A program made the position numbers and the translations under genes. Shown one piece after another: positions 1 to 8,851 of a stretch of DNA of 64,000 nucleotides (position 1 is its first letter; every line of letters begins with the position of its first letter). The stretch is from Desertimonas sp963772825 (GTDB lineage Bacteria; Actinomycetota; Acidimicrobiia; Acidimicrobiales; Ilumatobacteraceae), in the NCBI GenBank assembly GCA_963772825.1, contig CAVYYX010000012.1, positions 248,001-312,000 on the forward strand. Reading direction: 5' to 3'. The notes under the pieces were generated by a model. It did not search any database and was not told where the DNA came from. It saw nothing but the letters and a program-made list of their open reading frames with translations.

Positions 1-692
1 TAGCGCAACCGCTCGGCGAGGCCGTCGTCGCTGACGGCGACGAAGCCACCGACGACATCGCTGTGCCCGCCGAGGTACTTCGTCGCCGAGTGGATGACGA
101 CGTCCGCCCCGAGCACGAGCGGCTGCTGGAGATAGGGGGTGGCGAACGTGTTGTCGACGACGACCAACGCACCATGTTCGTGGGCCACGGCGGTGACGGC
201 TTCGATGTCGACGCAGCTGAGCAGCGGATTGGTCGGCGACTCCAGCCAGACGAGCGTGGCGTCGGCGGGCCAGGATGCCGCCAAGGCGTCGACGTCGGTG
301 AGGTCGACTGCCTGCCAGGCGAGGCCGAGGGGTGCCCAGACATTGGCGATCAACCGGTAGGTACCGCCGTACGCGTCGTTGCCGAGGAGCACGCGGCCGG
401 CGGGCGCCAGGGCACGCAACACCGTGTCCTCCGCAGCAAGTCCGCTGGCGAAGGCGAGCCCGTGGGCCGCGAGCTCGAGCGAAGCCACGCAATGTTCGAG
501 CGCCGTGCGCGTCGGGTTGCCCGAGCGCGAGTACTCGTAGCCCTGGTGCACGCCGACGGACTGCTGGGCGAACGTCGTCGCCAACGAGATGGGCGTGACG
601 ACGGCGCCGGTCGTGGCGTCGGGGTCCTGCCCGACGTGGATGGCCCGGGTCTCGAACCCGTGTCCGCCGTCGTGCACCAGTTCCTCACCCAT
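1..692 (-). CDS. metB: Cystathionine gamma-synthase/lyase family protein (3' end outside window)
   Basis: PLP-dependent transsulfuration enzyme (Cys/Met metabolism PLP family) that forms or cleaves cystathionine. Only the N-terminal 230 or so residues are present; the gene runs off the left edge. Visible are the TRAIHVGQDPD start region typical of the family, the YSRSGNPTR motif that binds the PLP phosphate, and HSATKYLGGHSD, which holds the Schiff-base lysine. The ATG at 690-692 overlaps the stop of the upstream cystathionine beta-synthase gene by 8 bp, so the two are translationally coupled. The family cannot be split into synthase, gamma-lyase or O-acetylhomoserine enzymes from this fragment; beside a CBS gene, gamma-synthase or gamma-lyase is most likely. 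Confidence 0.9.
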   Translation of the reverse strand, partial: MGEELVHDGGHGFETRAIHVGQDPDATTGAVVTPISLATTFAQQSVGVHQGYEYSRSGNPTRTALEHCVASLELAAHGLAFASGLAAEDTVLRALAPAGRVLLGNDAYGGTYRLIANVWAPLGLAWQAVDLTDVDALAASWPADATLVWLESPTNPLLSCVDIEAVTAVAHEHGALVVVDNTFATPYLQQPLVLGADVVIHSATKYLGGHSDVVGGFVAVSDDGLAERLR

Positions 693-2091
693 AGACCGTC
701 TCGCCGGCGACCGCCTCGTAGTACGACAGGATGTCGGTCCGGGTGAGCACGGCCAGCGGTCGTCCTCCCGAGAGCACGAGCAGGGCGGGCGCCGCTTCGA
801 GCATCTGCACGGCCTTCTCGATCCGCTGGCCGACGCCGATCGTCGGCAGTCGCGGGCCCATCACGCGCTCGACCGGCAGATCGAGGACGTCTGCGTCGCG
901 CGAGATCGCCTCCATCACGTCGAGCTCGTCGATCGAGCCGGAGACCTCGGCGTTGGCGAACGGCGGAGTGTTCTTGCAGACCGGGAGCTGGCTGATGCCG
1001 TGCGACTTCATCACGTCGATGGCCTGGCGGACGCTCTGGCCCGGGTTCACGTAGAGCAACTCCGCCATCGCCCCGCGGGTCTCGAGGACCGCGCCGACGC
1101 AGGCGTCGCACTCGCGGACGAATCCGAAGTTCGCCATCCAATCGTCGTCGAAGACTCGCGACAGATAGCCGCGCCCCGAGTCCGGGTTGAGCACGACGAC
1201 GATGTCGTCTGGCGTGGCGCGGCGGGCGACCTGGATCGCTGCGGCGACTGCCATGCCCCCGGACCCACCGATCAGGATCCCTTCCGCCTGGGACACGCGC
1301 CGGGCGGTGAGGAAGCTCTCCTCGTCGGTGACCGCGATGACCTCGTCATACAGATCCGGGTGCCACGCCGCCGGGAAGAAGTCCTCACCGACGCCCTCGA
1401 CGAGGTACGGCCGCCCTGATCCACCCGAGAACACCGACCCCTCCGGATCGGCCGCGACGATCTTGATGTCAGGGTTCTGGGCCTTGAGGTAGCGCGCCGT
1501 GCCGGTGAGCGTGCCGCACGTTCCCGCCCCGGCGACGAAGTGCGTGATCCGCCCGTCGGTCTGCCGCCACAACTCGGGTCCGGTGGTCAGCTCGTGGGCG
1601 CGCGGGTTTGCTGGGTTGGCGTACTGGTTGGGGCGGAAGGCGGCCAACTCGTCGGTGAGTCGCGCGGCGACGGAGTAGTAGCTCTCCGGGTCCTCCGGGG
1701 CGACGGCCACCGGGCACACAACGACCTCGGCGCCGTAGGCGCGCAGCAGCGAGATCTTCTCCGGTGCCACCTTGTCCGTCATCACGAACACGCAGCGATA
1801 GCCGCGCTGGGCAGCGACGATCGCCAGGCCGACACCCGTGTTGCCGCTGGTCGGCTCGACGATCGTGCCTCCCGGGCTGAGCAACCCGTCGCGCTCAGCC
1901 TGCAGGATCATCTCCAACGCCGGGCGGTCCTTGGAGGAACCGCCGGGGTTCGAGGTTTCCATTTTCATCGCCAACACGCAGGGAAGTCCCTCGATCTCGG
2001 TCACCTTGCGGAGGCGGACGAGTGGCGTGTTGCCGATGATGTCGATGACCGAATCGGCGATCTCGGTGCCCTCGAGCCGGGCGTCAGACAT
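685..2091 (-). CDS. cbs: Cystathionine beta-synthase
   Basis: PLP enzyme condensing serine and homocysteine to cystathionine. About 468 residues. The N-terminal half is a fold-type II PLP domain: IGNTPLVRL near residue 18, the PLP lysine in SNPGGSSKDRPAL, the EPTSGNTG substrate loop, and a GTCGTLTGT phosphate-binding loop. The C-terminal third is a pair of CBS modules, which sense adenosyl ligands in homologues. I start at the ATG at 2091 (MSDARLEG) because it sits just before the conserved core and overlaps the znuB stop by 8 bp; a longer reading to 2151 adds non-conserved residues inside znuB. It lies between a zinc permease and cystathionine gamma-synthase on one strand and is probably co-transcribed with both. 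Confidence 0.93.
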   Translation of the reverse strand: MSDARLEGTEIADSVIDIIGNTPLVRLRKVTEIEGLPCVLAMKMETSNPGGSSKDRPALEMILQAERDGLLSPGGTIVEPTSGNTGVGLAIVAAQRGYRCVFVMTDKVAPEKISLLRAYGAEVVVCPVAVAPEDPESYYSVAARLTDELAAFRPNQYANPANPRAHELTTGPELWRQTDGRITHFVAGAGTCGTLTGTARYLKAQNPDIKIVAADPEGSVFSGGSGRPYLVEGVGEDFFPAAWHPDLYDEVIAVTDEESFLTARRVSQAEGILIGGSGGMAVAAAIQVARRATPDDIVVVLNPDSGRGYLSRVFDDDWMANFGFVRECDACVGAVLETRGAMAELLYVNPGQSVRQAIDVMKSHGISQLPVCKNTPPFANAEVSGSIDELDVMEAISRDADVLDLPVERVMGPRLPTIGVGQRIEKAVQMLEAAPALLVLSGGRPLAVLTRTDILSYYEAVAGETVYG

Positions 2092-2944
2092 ATCGCGCAG
2101 AGTATCGGTCGCGTGCGACTCGCCCGCCGAGCCCGAGGAGGAATGCCGCAACCGCGCACAAGGCCATCGAAGCGCCGGCGGCCGTTCCGTGGTGGTAGCT
2201 GACGAGCAACCCGACGACTCCGGCGATCGACCCGATCACCGAGGCGGCGGCGATCACCGTGGGAACGCGCGTGGCGAACAACGTGGCCGTCGCCGGGGGG
2301 GCGATGAGGAAGGCGAAGACGAGCAGGTTGCCGACTGTCGCGAACGACGAGACGATCGCCACGGACAGCAGCACGAGCAGCCCGATGTGGGCGAGGCGTG
2401 GATGCAACCCGAGGACGGCAGCCTGACGCTCGTCGAACGTGCCGACGAGCAAGGCGCGGTAGAAGACGACGACGGCGACGAGCGTGATCGAGGTGGCGAC
2501 GAGTTGGCGGGTCACGTCGGCCGACGTCACTCCGGTGATCGACCCGAACAGGAATCGGTTGAGGTCGCCGGCATAGCTCGCCTGCTGGCTGCTCATGATC
2601 ACGACCGCGGCGCTGAGGAAGCCGACGAAGAGGATGCCGATCGAGGCGTCGTCGGGCAGCGGCGAGGCCGAGCGCACGACGTTGACTCCGGCGACCATCG
2701 CCAGGGCGGCGACGAACGCACCGAACGTCGTGTTGTAGCCGAGCACGAAGGCGATGGCGATGCCGGGCAGCACGCCGTGGGCGAGCGCCTCACCGAGGAA
2801 GCTCATCCCGCGCAGGACGACCCACGTGCCGACGAGCGACGTGCACAGCGCCGTCAGGAGGACCGCCCACAGCGTCGTGCGCATGAACTCGTTGTCCGTG
2901 AACGGAGCCACCCACCACGCCCATGGATCCGTCAGGAAGGTCAC
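2084..2944 (-). CDS. znuB: Zinc/manganese ABC transporter permease (ZnuB family)
   Basis: Integral membrane subunit of a metal ABC importer (ABC-3 family), 286 residues with about eight hydrophobic segments. It has the family's GMSFLGEALAHGVLPG loop near residue 47, which contacts the ATPase, and a well-kept VGNLLVFAFLIAPPATA segment near residue 200. GTG start at 2944. The 3' end overlaps the CBS start by 8 bp. The binding protein lies 102 bp upstream on the same strand, and the ATPase is divergent. That 102-bp gap holds only a possible 19-codon reading frame that I do not support as a gene. Zinc rather than manganese is suggested by the His-rich tail of the partner ATPase and the Zur-like operator. 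Confidence 0.92.
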   Translation of the reverse strand: MTFLTDPWAWWVAPFTDNEFMRTTLWAVLLTALCTSLVGTWVVLRGMSFLGEALAHGVLPGIAIAFVLGYNTTFGAFVAALAMVAGVNVVRSASPLPDDASIGILFVGFLSAAVVIMSSQQASYAGDLNRFLFGSITGVTSADVTRQLVATSITLVAVVVFYRALLVGTFDERQAAVLGLHPRLAHIGLLVLLSVAIVSSFATVGNLLVFAFLIAPPATATLFATRVPTVIAAASVIGSIAGVVGLLVSYHHGTAAGASMALCAVAAFLLGLGGRVARDRYSARYV

Positions 2945-3046
2945 GCGCCCCGGGCCAAACCCACCGATGGGTGTTTAGGGGACTGCGGATCTGAACTCTT
3001 TGGTCGCCTTGGCGTCGTTGGTGGCGCCATCCATGCCAAAGACACG

Positions 3047-3934
3047 TCAGCCGCCGGCCAACGCATCGGCGATGGCGGTGGCGTTGAAGCGCATCAGCTC
3101 GTCGTAGTTCTCTGCGCCGGAGCCCTCCTCGCCGAGCGAGTCGGTGTAGAGGGTGACGACGTCGACGCCGAGGCGATCGGCGAAGGTCGTCGCATCATCG
3201 GTCGCCTCCAAGGCCTCGGTGAAGATCGCCGGGACACCTGCGGCCTCGATGTCGTCGGACAGCTGCTCGAGCTCGGCGGGGGAAGCCTCGGCCAGCGTCG
3301 ACGACCCGGGGATCACGGAACCGAGGACTTCCAGGTCGTAGCGGTCGGCGAAGCGACCGAGGGCGTCATGGTTGGTCACGAGCAGGCGCTCGTCGGAAGG
3401 CACGACGGAGAGGATTTCGCGGAGCTCCGCATCGAGCGCATGCAGATCTGTCGTGACGGCGTCGACGCACTGCTGCGTGGTCGGCTCGTCGGCCCCGGCG
3501 GCGACGAGCGCGTCCCCGATCACCGGCGCGGCGTCGGCGACCAGCGTCGGGTCGAACCACAGGTGCGGGTCGTCGCCGTCGCCGGCGTGATCGAAGATCG
3601 TCAGCACCGGCGTGCCTTCGTCGGCGACTGCGTCGAGCGTGTCGTCGAGCTGTGCTTCGAGGCCACCGCCGTTGACCACGATCAGCGCCGCTTCGGTGAG
3701 CATGCCGCGGTCGCGCATCGACGGCTCGAAGGAGTGCGCGTCGCCGCCGATCGGGATCAGCGCCTCGACGGCGAAGCGGTCGTCGCAATCGAGCCGGTCG
3801 ACGAGGTCTGCCCAGATCGATGTCGTGGCGACGACGACCGGGACGTCGTCGTCGCTGCTCTCGGCTGCGACTCCGCCGGCCGAGGCGGCGGCGATCACCA
3901 GCCCGGCGAGGACCAGCCGAGAAATGAGAAGCAT
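3047..3934 (-). CDS. znuA: Zinc ABC transporter substrate-binding protein (ZnuA family)
   Basis: Extracytoplasmic metal-binding protein, about 295 residues. The signal peptide begins MLLISRLVLAGLVIAAASAG and ends near residue 25; I see no clear lipobox cysteine. Cluster A-1 metal-site motifs are present: GGDAHSFEPS (His), GDDPHLWFDPT (His), LVTNHDALGRF (His), and a late acidic residue in LYTDSLG. The long His-rich loop of many ZnuA proteins is absent. The ATG at 3934 is preferred over a longer reading because it begins the signal peptide and sits 7 nt after a TANNNT -10 box, as in leaderless transcripts. It heads an operon continuing into znuB and the transsulfuration genes. Confidence 0.92.
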   Translation of the reverse strand: MLLISRLVLAGLVIAAASAGGVAAESSDDDVPVVVATTSIWADLVDRLDCDDRFAVEALIPIGGDAHSFEPSMRDRGMLTEAALIVVNGGGLEAQLDDTLDAVADEGTPVLTIFDHAGDGDDPHLWFDPTLVADAAPVIGDALVAAGADEPTTQQCVDAVTTDLHALDAELREILSVVPSDERLLVTNHDALGRFADRYDLEVLGSVIPGSSTLAEASPAELEQLSDDIEAAGVPAIFTEALEATDDATTFADRLGVDVVTLYTDSLGEEGSGAENYDELMRFNATAIADALAGG

Positions 3935-3939
3935 TCTCA
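3925..3939. promoter_or_regulatory. Zur-like palindromic operator between znuA and znuC
   Basis: Perfect 6-3-6 palindrome TGAGAAGCATTCTCA with AT-rich flanks. It resembles the TGAnAATnATTnTCA shape of Fur/Zur boxes. It overlaps the znuA start codon and lies just upstream of znuC, so one site could repress both directions when zinc is plentiful. Assignment to Zur is by family knowledge plus context; a Mn-responsive Fur-family regulator is the alternative. Confidence 0.75.
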
Positions 3940-3941
3940 AA

Positions 3942-3970
3942 ATGGTAGACTCGCCGACGGTGATGGACAA
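3942..3970 (-). promoter_or_regulatory. znuA promoter (leaderless type)
   Basis: On the minus strand TTGTCC (3970-3965) is followed by a 17-nt spacer and TACCAT (3947-3942), then 7 nt and the znuA ATG. The -10 to start distance implies transcription starts at or next to the ATG. The whole promoter lies inside or beside the 5' end of znuC, and the Zur-like palindrome covers the start site. On the plus strand TAGACT at 3946-3951 could be the znuC -10 box, 8 nt before a GTG and 11 nt before the ATG at 3963. Confidence 0.6.
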
Positions 3971-4814
3971 CCCGGCCCGCGTCACCGAACTCCAGGCGAC
4001 GGTGCTGGCGCGGGACGTGTGCGTCCATTACGGCAACACCGTTGCCCTCGCCCCGACCACGCTGGACCTCCCAGCTGGCCAGTCCGTTGCCCTCGTCGGC
4101 CCGAACGGCAGCGGCAAGAGCACCCTGCTCCTCGTGCTCGCCGGTCTGCTGCGGCCGACGTCTGGCAGCGTCGAACTGCGTCGCGACGCCCACGTGTCGT
4201 TCGTCGCCCAGCATCAACTGCAGCATCGCTGGATGCCGATCAGTGTCGGCGAAGTGCTGCGGATGGGGCGCTACGGCGAGCGCGGGTTACTCGGGCGGCT
4301 CGGCGCGGCCGACCGGGAAGCGATCGACGAGGCAGCCCAGCGGATGGACGTGACGGCGATGATTCGCCGTCCGTTCGGCGACCTCTCGGGCGGTCAGCGC
4401 CAGCGGGTCCTCGTCGCCCAGGCGCTCGTCGCCCGCCCCCAGCTGTTGCTCCTCGACGAACCGATCACGGGACTCGACCTGGCGTCGCAACAGCGGATCC
4501 TCGAAGTGATCACGGACGAGACGGCGACGGGCACGACGGTCGTGCTGTCGACGCACCATCTCGGCGAAGCCCGGCATACCGATCGGGTGCTGCTCCTCGC
4601 CGGATGCGTGGTGGCCGACGGCCCGCCCGACGAGGCCCTCAGTCCGTCGTCGCTGGCCGAGGCGTTCGGCGACCGGATGATCCGCACGGGCAGCGGTGCC
4701 GTCGTCGTCGACGATCACGGTCATGCCGACCTCGGGCGAGTGGACGGCGTCGACGCCTCGGACCTCCTGCCCCAGCACCACCACGATCACGCACACCACG
4801 AGCACAGCGCCTGA
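3963..4814 (+). CDS. znuC: Zinc ABC transporter ATP-binding protein (ZnuC family)
   Basis: ATPase of the zinc importer, about 283 residues. Walker A GPNGSGKST, signature LSGGQRQR, Walker B LLLLDEP and the STHH switch histidine region are all present. The C-terminus is rich in histidine (QHHHDHAHHEHSA), as in several zinc ABC ATPases, and supports zinc as the substrate. Three in-frame starts exist: ATG 3942, GTG 3960 and ATG 3963. I prefer 3963 or 3960 given a TAGACT -10 box at 3946-3951. It is divergent from znuA across the Zur-like palindrome. The 3' end overlaps the convergent GDT1-family gene by 28 bp. Confidence 0.92.
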   Translation: MDNPARVTELQATVLARDVCVHYGNTVALAPTTLDLPAGQSVALVGPNGSGKSTLLLVLAGLLRPTSGSVELRRDAHVSFVAQHQLQHRWMPISVGEVLRMGRYGERGLLGRLGAADREAIDEAAQRMDVTAMIRRPFGDLSGGQRQRVLVAQALVARPQLLLLDEPITGLDLASQQRILEVITDETATGTTVVLSTHHLGEARHTDRVLLLAGCVVADGPPDEALSPSSLAEAFGDRMIRTGSGAVVVDDHGHADLGRVDGVDASDLLPQHHHDHAHHEHSA

Positions 4815-5476
4815 GCGGCACGTTCGACGCCCGTGCCGATGTCGACCGTGCGTACGGCGTTGACGAAGAAGACCACGGCGAGGATCGCGAACACCACGGC
4901 AGCAGCGCGATGCAGGATCCGTTCGGGGACGACTCTGAGCAACGCTCGTCCGGCAATGACACCGATCGCCGACACGCTGATCATCGCCAGTGATGCGCCG
5001 ACGAACACGGAGAGCGGTGGGCGGGTCGTCGCCAGGCTGGCCGTCGCCAGCTGCGTGAGGTCACCCCACTCGGCGACGAACACGATGCCGAACACGGTGG
5101 CGGCGATGCGCCGTCCGGACACTGTGGGTGCCGATGATTCGTCCTCGGCGAGGTCGACGGCGATCGTCTCGTCGGGATTGCCCCCCTCGTCCTGGCTGCG
5201 CCAGAGCACGACGGCGCCGACGGCGAACAGTCCGGACACGGCGAACTGCACGGGACGCTCCGGAAGCAGGCGAAGCAGCTGTGCTGCGGTGACGGCGATG
5301 AGCATCTGCAGGGTGAGGGCCGTCGCCGCGCCGATCCACACCGCCAGCGGTCGATGGAACCGCGACGAGAGCACGATCGTGGCGATCATCGTCTTGTCCG
5401 GCAACTCGGCGAGGAACACCGTCGCGAAGGCGGCGATCACCGTGGGGAGATGCACGATCGACCAGTCAATCGGCAC
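4787..5476 (-). CDS. TMEM165/GDT1 family cation transporter
   Basis: Membrane protein of about 229 residues in the UPF0016/GDT1 family, whose members exchange Mn2+ or Ca2+ for protons. Two copies of the family motif E-x-G-D-K/R-T/S are visible: ELPDKT near residue 25 (Gly replaced by Pro) and EWGDLTQ in the second half. About six hydrophobic segments flank a charged central loop. The start is the GTG at 5476 or the adjacent one at 5479, directly before IDWSIVHLP. It sits tail-to-tail with znuC, so this end of the window looks like a metal-homeostasis cluster. Manganese efflux is the likely role by family; the sequence does not prove the ion. Confidence 0.85.
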   Translation of the reverse strand: MPIDWSIVHLPTVIAAFATVFLAELPDKTMIATIVLSSRFHRPLAVWIGAATALTLQMLIAVTAAQLLRLLPERPVQFAVSGLFAVGAVVLWRSQDEGGNPDETIAVDLAEDESSAPTVSGRRIAATVFGIVFVAEWGDLTQLATASLATTRPPLSVFVGASLAMISVSAIGVIAGRALLRVVPERILHRAAAVVFAILAVVFFVNAVRTVDIGTGVERAAQALCSWCA

Positions 5477-5521
5477 CACCGCCGCCGACGGCTGTGACAG
5501 GGCTTCGGTAACGTCGCCGTG

Positions 5522-6959
5522 GTGACGAACGCTGATCTGCAGCCGAACGTGTGGGCGATCGAGCAGGTCGTCGCCTACGCCGGCTCGTCGGCGCGGTTCG
5601 GTGCCGGCGAGGCGGTTGCCGTGCCGTCGCGGTGGTCGCGGGCGGGCACCAGCGAGCGAGCGCTGTGGGGCCGCTACCACGGTTCGAGCGCCGAGCCCTA
5701 CGACGTCGCGGTCGACCACGTCGACGTCGGGTCGATGTGCACGTGCCCGAGCCGCGCCAACCCGTGCAAGCACGTCGTCGCCCTGCTCGTGCTCTGGGTG
5801 CGCGGCCACCTCGCCACCGTCGCCGAGCCGAATGCCGTGGCCGGCTGGATCGACCGTCAGCATCGCCGGTCGTCCGCCCGCCGGGAGGCCACCGGCTCCC
5901 GGCCGGCGACATCCGGCGAGGCGCCGCTCGACAACGACGACGGCCGTCCGGAGCCGGCACCCGAACCGGTCGCCGATTCAAGCGACACGTCGCGCAACGA
6001 ACGCGTGGCGCGGCTCGTGGGTGGACTCGTCGAGCTCGACCGCTGGCTCGAGGATCGTCTCCGCGCCGGCCTCGCCGACCCGAGCATCGGCCGCTTCGCA
6101 ACGTGGGACGAGCTGGCCCGCCGGCTCACCGACGCCCGCGCCGGAGCCCTCGCCAACCGTGTTCGACGGCTCGCCGGGCGTGTCGGCGCCGAGCCGGAGT
6201 GGCACGAACACGTGCTCGCCGAGATGGGCGTCCTGCACCTCCTCGCCCAAGCCGGGCAGCGTGTTCCGCAGCTGCCGAGCGCACTGGCCGACGGCGTCGC
6301 CGTGGTGTGTGGCTGGCAGGTTCGCAAGGCCGATGTCGAGGCATCGACCCCGGTCACCGACCGATGGCTCGTCGCTGGGCGCAGCGACCTCCGCGAGGAC
6401 CTCGTCGAAGTGCGCCGTGTGTGGCTCCGCGGCATTCGCTCCGGATCGTGGGCGATGGTCCTGTCGTTCGCCGCCTACCGCCAGACCCTCGACACCTCGC
6501 TGGCGGTCGGCTCGGTCGTCCACGCCGACCTGCATCGATACCCAGGTTCAGGTCAGCGCGTGGTGGTCGGCGCGGTGCACGGCGTCGACCACCTGCCGGT
6601 CGATGGAACGAACCCGGCGGCAGACGCGGCGTCGACCACGGTCGGGGTGTGCGATCTCGTCGGTGTGGTGCTCGCCGGCGAGCCGTGGCTCGAGCGGGTG
6701 CCGGCGATCGTCCGAGCGTCGATCGGTCGTGGTGCTGCTGGCTGGGTGCTCACCGACAACGCTGGCTCGCTTCCGATCGCCGCCGAGTCGAGCGCGTAGC
6801 GACGCCGTCGCAACGCTGCTCGCCGCGTCGTGCGGCCGGCCGGTCGTCGTCGCCGTGGAGTGGACGCCGCGCGGCGTCGTGCCGCTCACCGTGTTCCTCG
6901 ACGATCGGGCGGTCGACATCGGGCCCCGCGCCGATCCCAGCTTCGTGAGTGCCGCCTGA
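5522..6959 (+). CDS. SWIM zinc-finger protein (one frameshift near 6790)
   Basis: First gene of a five-gene operon. The SWIM zinc finger (C-x-C...C-x-H) is visible as MCTCPSRANPCKHVV near residue 67. The rest is an alpha-rich region and a C-terminal domain of unknown function. The frame stops at 6799, but the next frame continues with DAVATLLAASCGRPVVVAVEW through to a TGA at 6957-6959, so one base is gained or lost near 6790; the full product would be about 478 residues. TAACGT at 5509-5514 lies 7 nt before the GTG at 5522, so I choose that start over the GTG at 5519. Similar in role and context to E. coli YehQ. The molecular function is unknown. Confidence 0.8.
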
Positions 6960-7778
6960 TGAGCACCGTGGCCGATTCGTGGAACGAGCTGGTCACGGTG
7001 GGCTTGCTCGGAACCGACCGTCGCGACCCGCCGGACCTCCCCGCCGGCCCGCTGGCCGACACCGTCGCCGACGCCCTGCGGCCGACTCCGCAGGGGCGTC
7101 TGCTCGCCGCCGTGGCCACGATGGTGACCGCCCAGCGGTGCGGCGCGACGCCACTGTCCCCGGGGCCCGGCTTGCTGGCGCCCGACCCCGACGATCGCCC
7201 CCTGCTGCCCGTCTCCGCCGCCGAGCGCTGGCACCGCATCGTCGCCGAATGGCCGGTGCTCGAGGCGGAATGGCTGGCGACCGCGGCGGCAAGCGGGTGG
7301 CGCCCAGCTCCCGACGTGCTCGTCGCCCTGCTGCGCCGGCATCGCCGCAGCCCCGTGCTCGCCCAGGCAGCGCTCGCCTGGGGTGGGCCAACAGCGCGCG
7401 TGGCTCGTCGACAACGTGCCCGACCTCGCCCCGATCGACGAACGCCGCCCGGCACCGCTCGGCGAACTCCGACCGTTGCCCGTGCCCGCCGAGCTCGAAC
7501 CGCTGCTCCACGGCGAGCCGGCGGCGCTGGCTGCGGCGCTCACCTCCGGACTCTCCGCTGGCGTGTATCGCTGGTCGCATCGGGCCGTGTTGCTGAACGT
7601 CGTCGCGCGGATGGACGCGAGCGCCCTGCCGACCGTCATCTCCACCCTCCGCCACTGCCGCGAGTCGCTCGACGAGGCCGCCGATGACGCCGCCCCGCTC
7701 GCCGTCTGGGAGGCCCTCATCGAGCTCGCCGAGGAGCGCCTGGAGATGCTTGCCGAGTTGAGCCGGGAAACCCCGTGA
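6959..7778 (+). CDS. DUF5691 domain protein (one frameshift near 7380)
   Basis: Second gene of the SWIM/MoxR/VWA operon; the ATG at 6959 overlaps the SWIM gene stop. The N-terminal part (MSTVADSWNELVTVGLLGTD) and the C-terminal part (ending in LEMLAELSRETP) are both coherent and rich in Ala, Leu and Arg, like helical-repeat scaffolds. The frame changes by one base at GCCTGGGGTGGGCC around 7375-7383, so the gene is either mis-sequenced or broken there. The joined product is about 272 residues. The DUF5691 label rests on the conserved neighbourhood and overall look; no enzymatic motif is visible. Confidence 0.7.
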
Positions 7779-8851
7779 CCACGCTGCGACCGCATGCCGA
7801 GGTCGCCTATGCCGACGAGCTCGCCGCCCTGGCGGCCGCCGACGATCGACCCCGGCCGCCCCAGTGGCGCCTCTCACCGTGGGCCGTCGTCACCTACCTG
7901 ATGGGCGGGCGTCTCGACGACGGCACGGAGATCATCCCCAAGTACATCGGCCAACGCCGACTCATCGAGATCGCCATCGCCACCTTGGCCACCGATCGTG
8001 CCCTGCTTCTGCTCGGTGTTCCTGGGACCGCCAAGACGTGGGTGAGCGAGCACCTCGCGGCGGCGATCAGCGGCGACTCGGCGCTCCTCGTGCAGGGCAC
8101 CGCGGGGACCACCGAGGAGTCGCTGCGCTACGGCTGGAACTATGCCCTGCTGCTGTCGCGCGGCCCCACCGAGGAGGCCCTCGTGCCGAGCCCGGTGTTC
8201 CGAGCGATGCGTGAGGGCCGGCTGGTCCGCGTCGAGGAGCTCACACGGATGCCAGCGGAGGTCCAAGACGCCCTCGTCACGATGCTGTCCGAGAAGATCC
8301 TGCCGATCCCCGAACTGGCCACGGAGCTCGCCGCGGTCGGTGGGTTCAACCTGATCGCCACGGCCAACGTCCGCGATCGCGGCGTCAACGAGATGTCGAG
8401 TGCCCTGCGTCGCCGCTTCAACACCGTCGTGCTTCCGTTGCCGGCCACGTCGAGCGAAGAGATGGCCATCGTGTCGCGTCGCGTCGCTGAGCTCGGCGCA
8501 GCCCTCGACCTTCCGGCCGTGCCCGCCGCATCGGAGGAGATCGAGCGCGTTGTCACGATCTTTCGCGAGCTGCGCGAGGGACGCACCACCGATGGGCGCA
8601 CGAGCCTCAAGGTACCCAGCGGCACGTTGTCGACCGCCGAGGCGATCTCGGTGATCACCAACGGTCTGGCGCTGGCGACCCATTTCGGTGACGGTCACCT
8701 CGGCCCCACCGATGTTGCCGCCGGCATCGTTGGCGCCGTCGTCCGTGACCCGGTCCACGACGAGATCGCCTGGCGCGAGTACATCGAGGGGGTGGTTCGC
8801 GATCGCGATGGCTGGAGCGACTTCTACGCGGCGTGCCGCGAGCTCGGCTGA
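7775..8851 (+). CDS. MoxR-family AAA+ ATPase
   Basis: AAA+ ATPase of 358 residues. Walker A GVPGTAKT is near residue 82, Walker B is LVRVEELTRMP with the second Glu of the pair, sensor 1 is LIATANVRD, and the arginine-finger region is SALRRRFN. It belongs with the MoxR-like ATPases that pair with VWA proteins, closest in context to E. coli YehL. The GTG at 7775 overlaps the DUF5691 stop (GTGA). MoxR ATPases usually act with their VWA partner as chaperones that load metals or remodel complexes; the client here is unknown. The gene is intact although both upstream neighbours carry frameshifts. Confidence 0.9.
   Translation: MTTLRPHAEVAYADELAALAAADDRPRPPQWRLSPWAVVTYLMGGRLDDGTEIIPKYIGQRRLIEIAIATLATDRALLLLGVPGTAKTWVSEHLAAAISGDSALLVQGTAGTTEESLRYGWNYALLLSRGPTEEALVPSPVFRAMREGRLVRVEELTRMPAEVQDALVTMLSEKILPIPELATELAAVGGFNLIATANVRDRGVNEMSSALRRRFNTVVLPLPATSSEEMAIVSRRVAELGAALDLPAVPAASEEIERVVTIFRELREGRTTDGRTSLKVPSGTLSTAEAISVITNGLALATHFGDGHLGPTDVAAGIVGAVVRDPVHDEIAWREYIEGVVRDRDGWSDFYAACRELG

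Noticed and set aside
2945..3046. 19-codon frame between znuA and znuB
   Set aside because: Too short, no Shine-Dalgarno, no conserved feature visible.
1838..4993. A 1051-codon open frame on the plus strand
   Set aside because: It runs antisense to CBS, znuB and znuA, and its protein is low-complexity Arg/Asp/Glu/Gly text. It is a by-product of high G+C.
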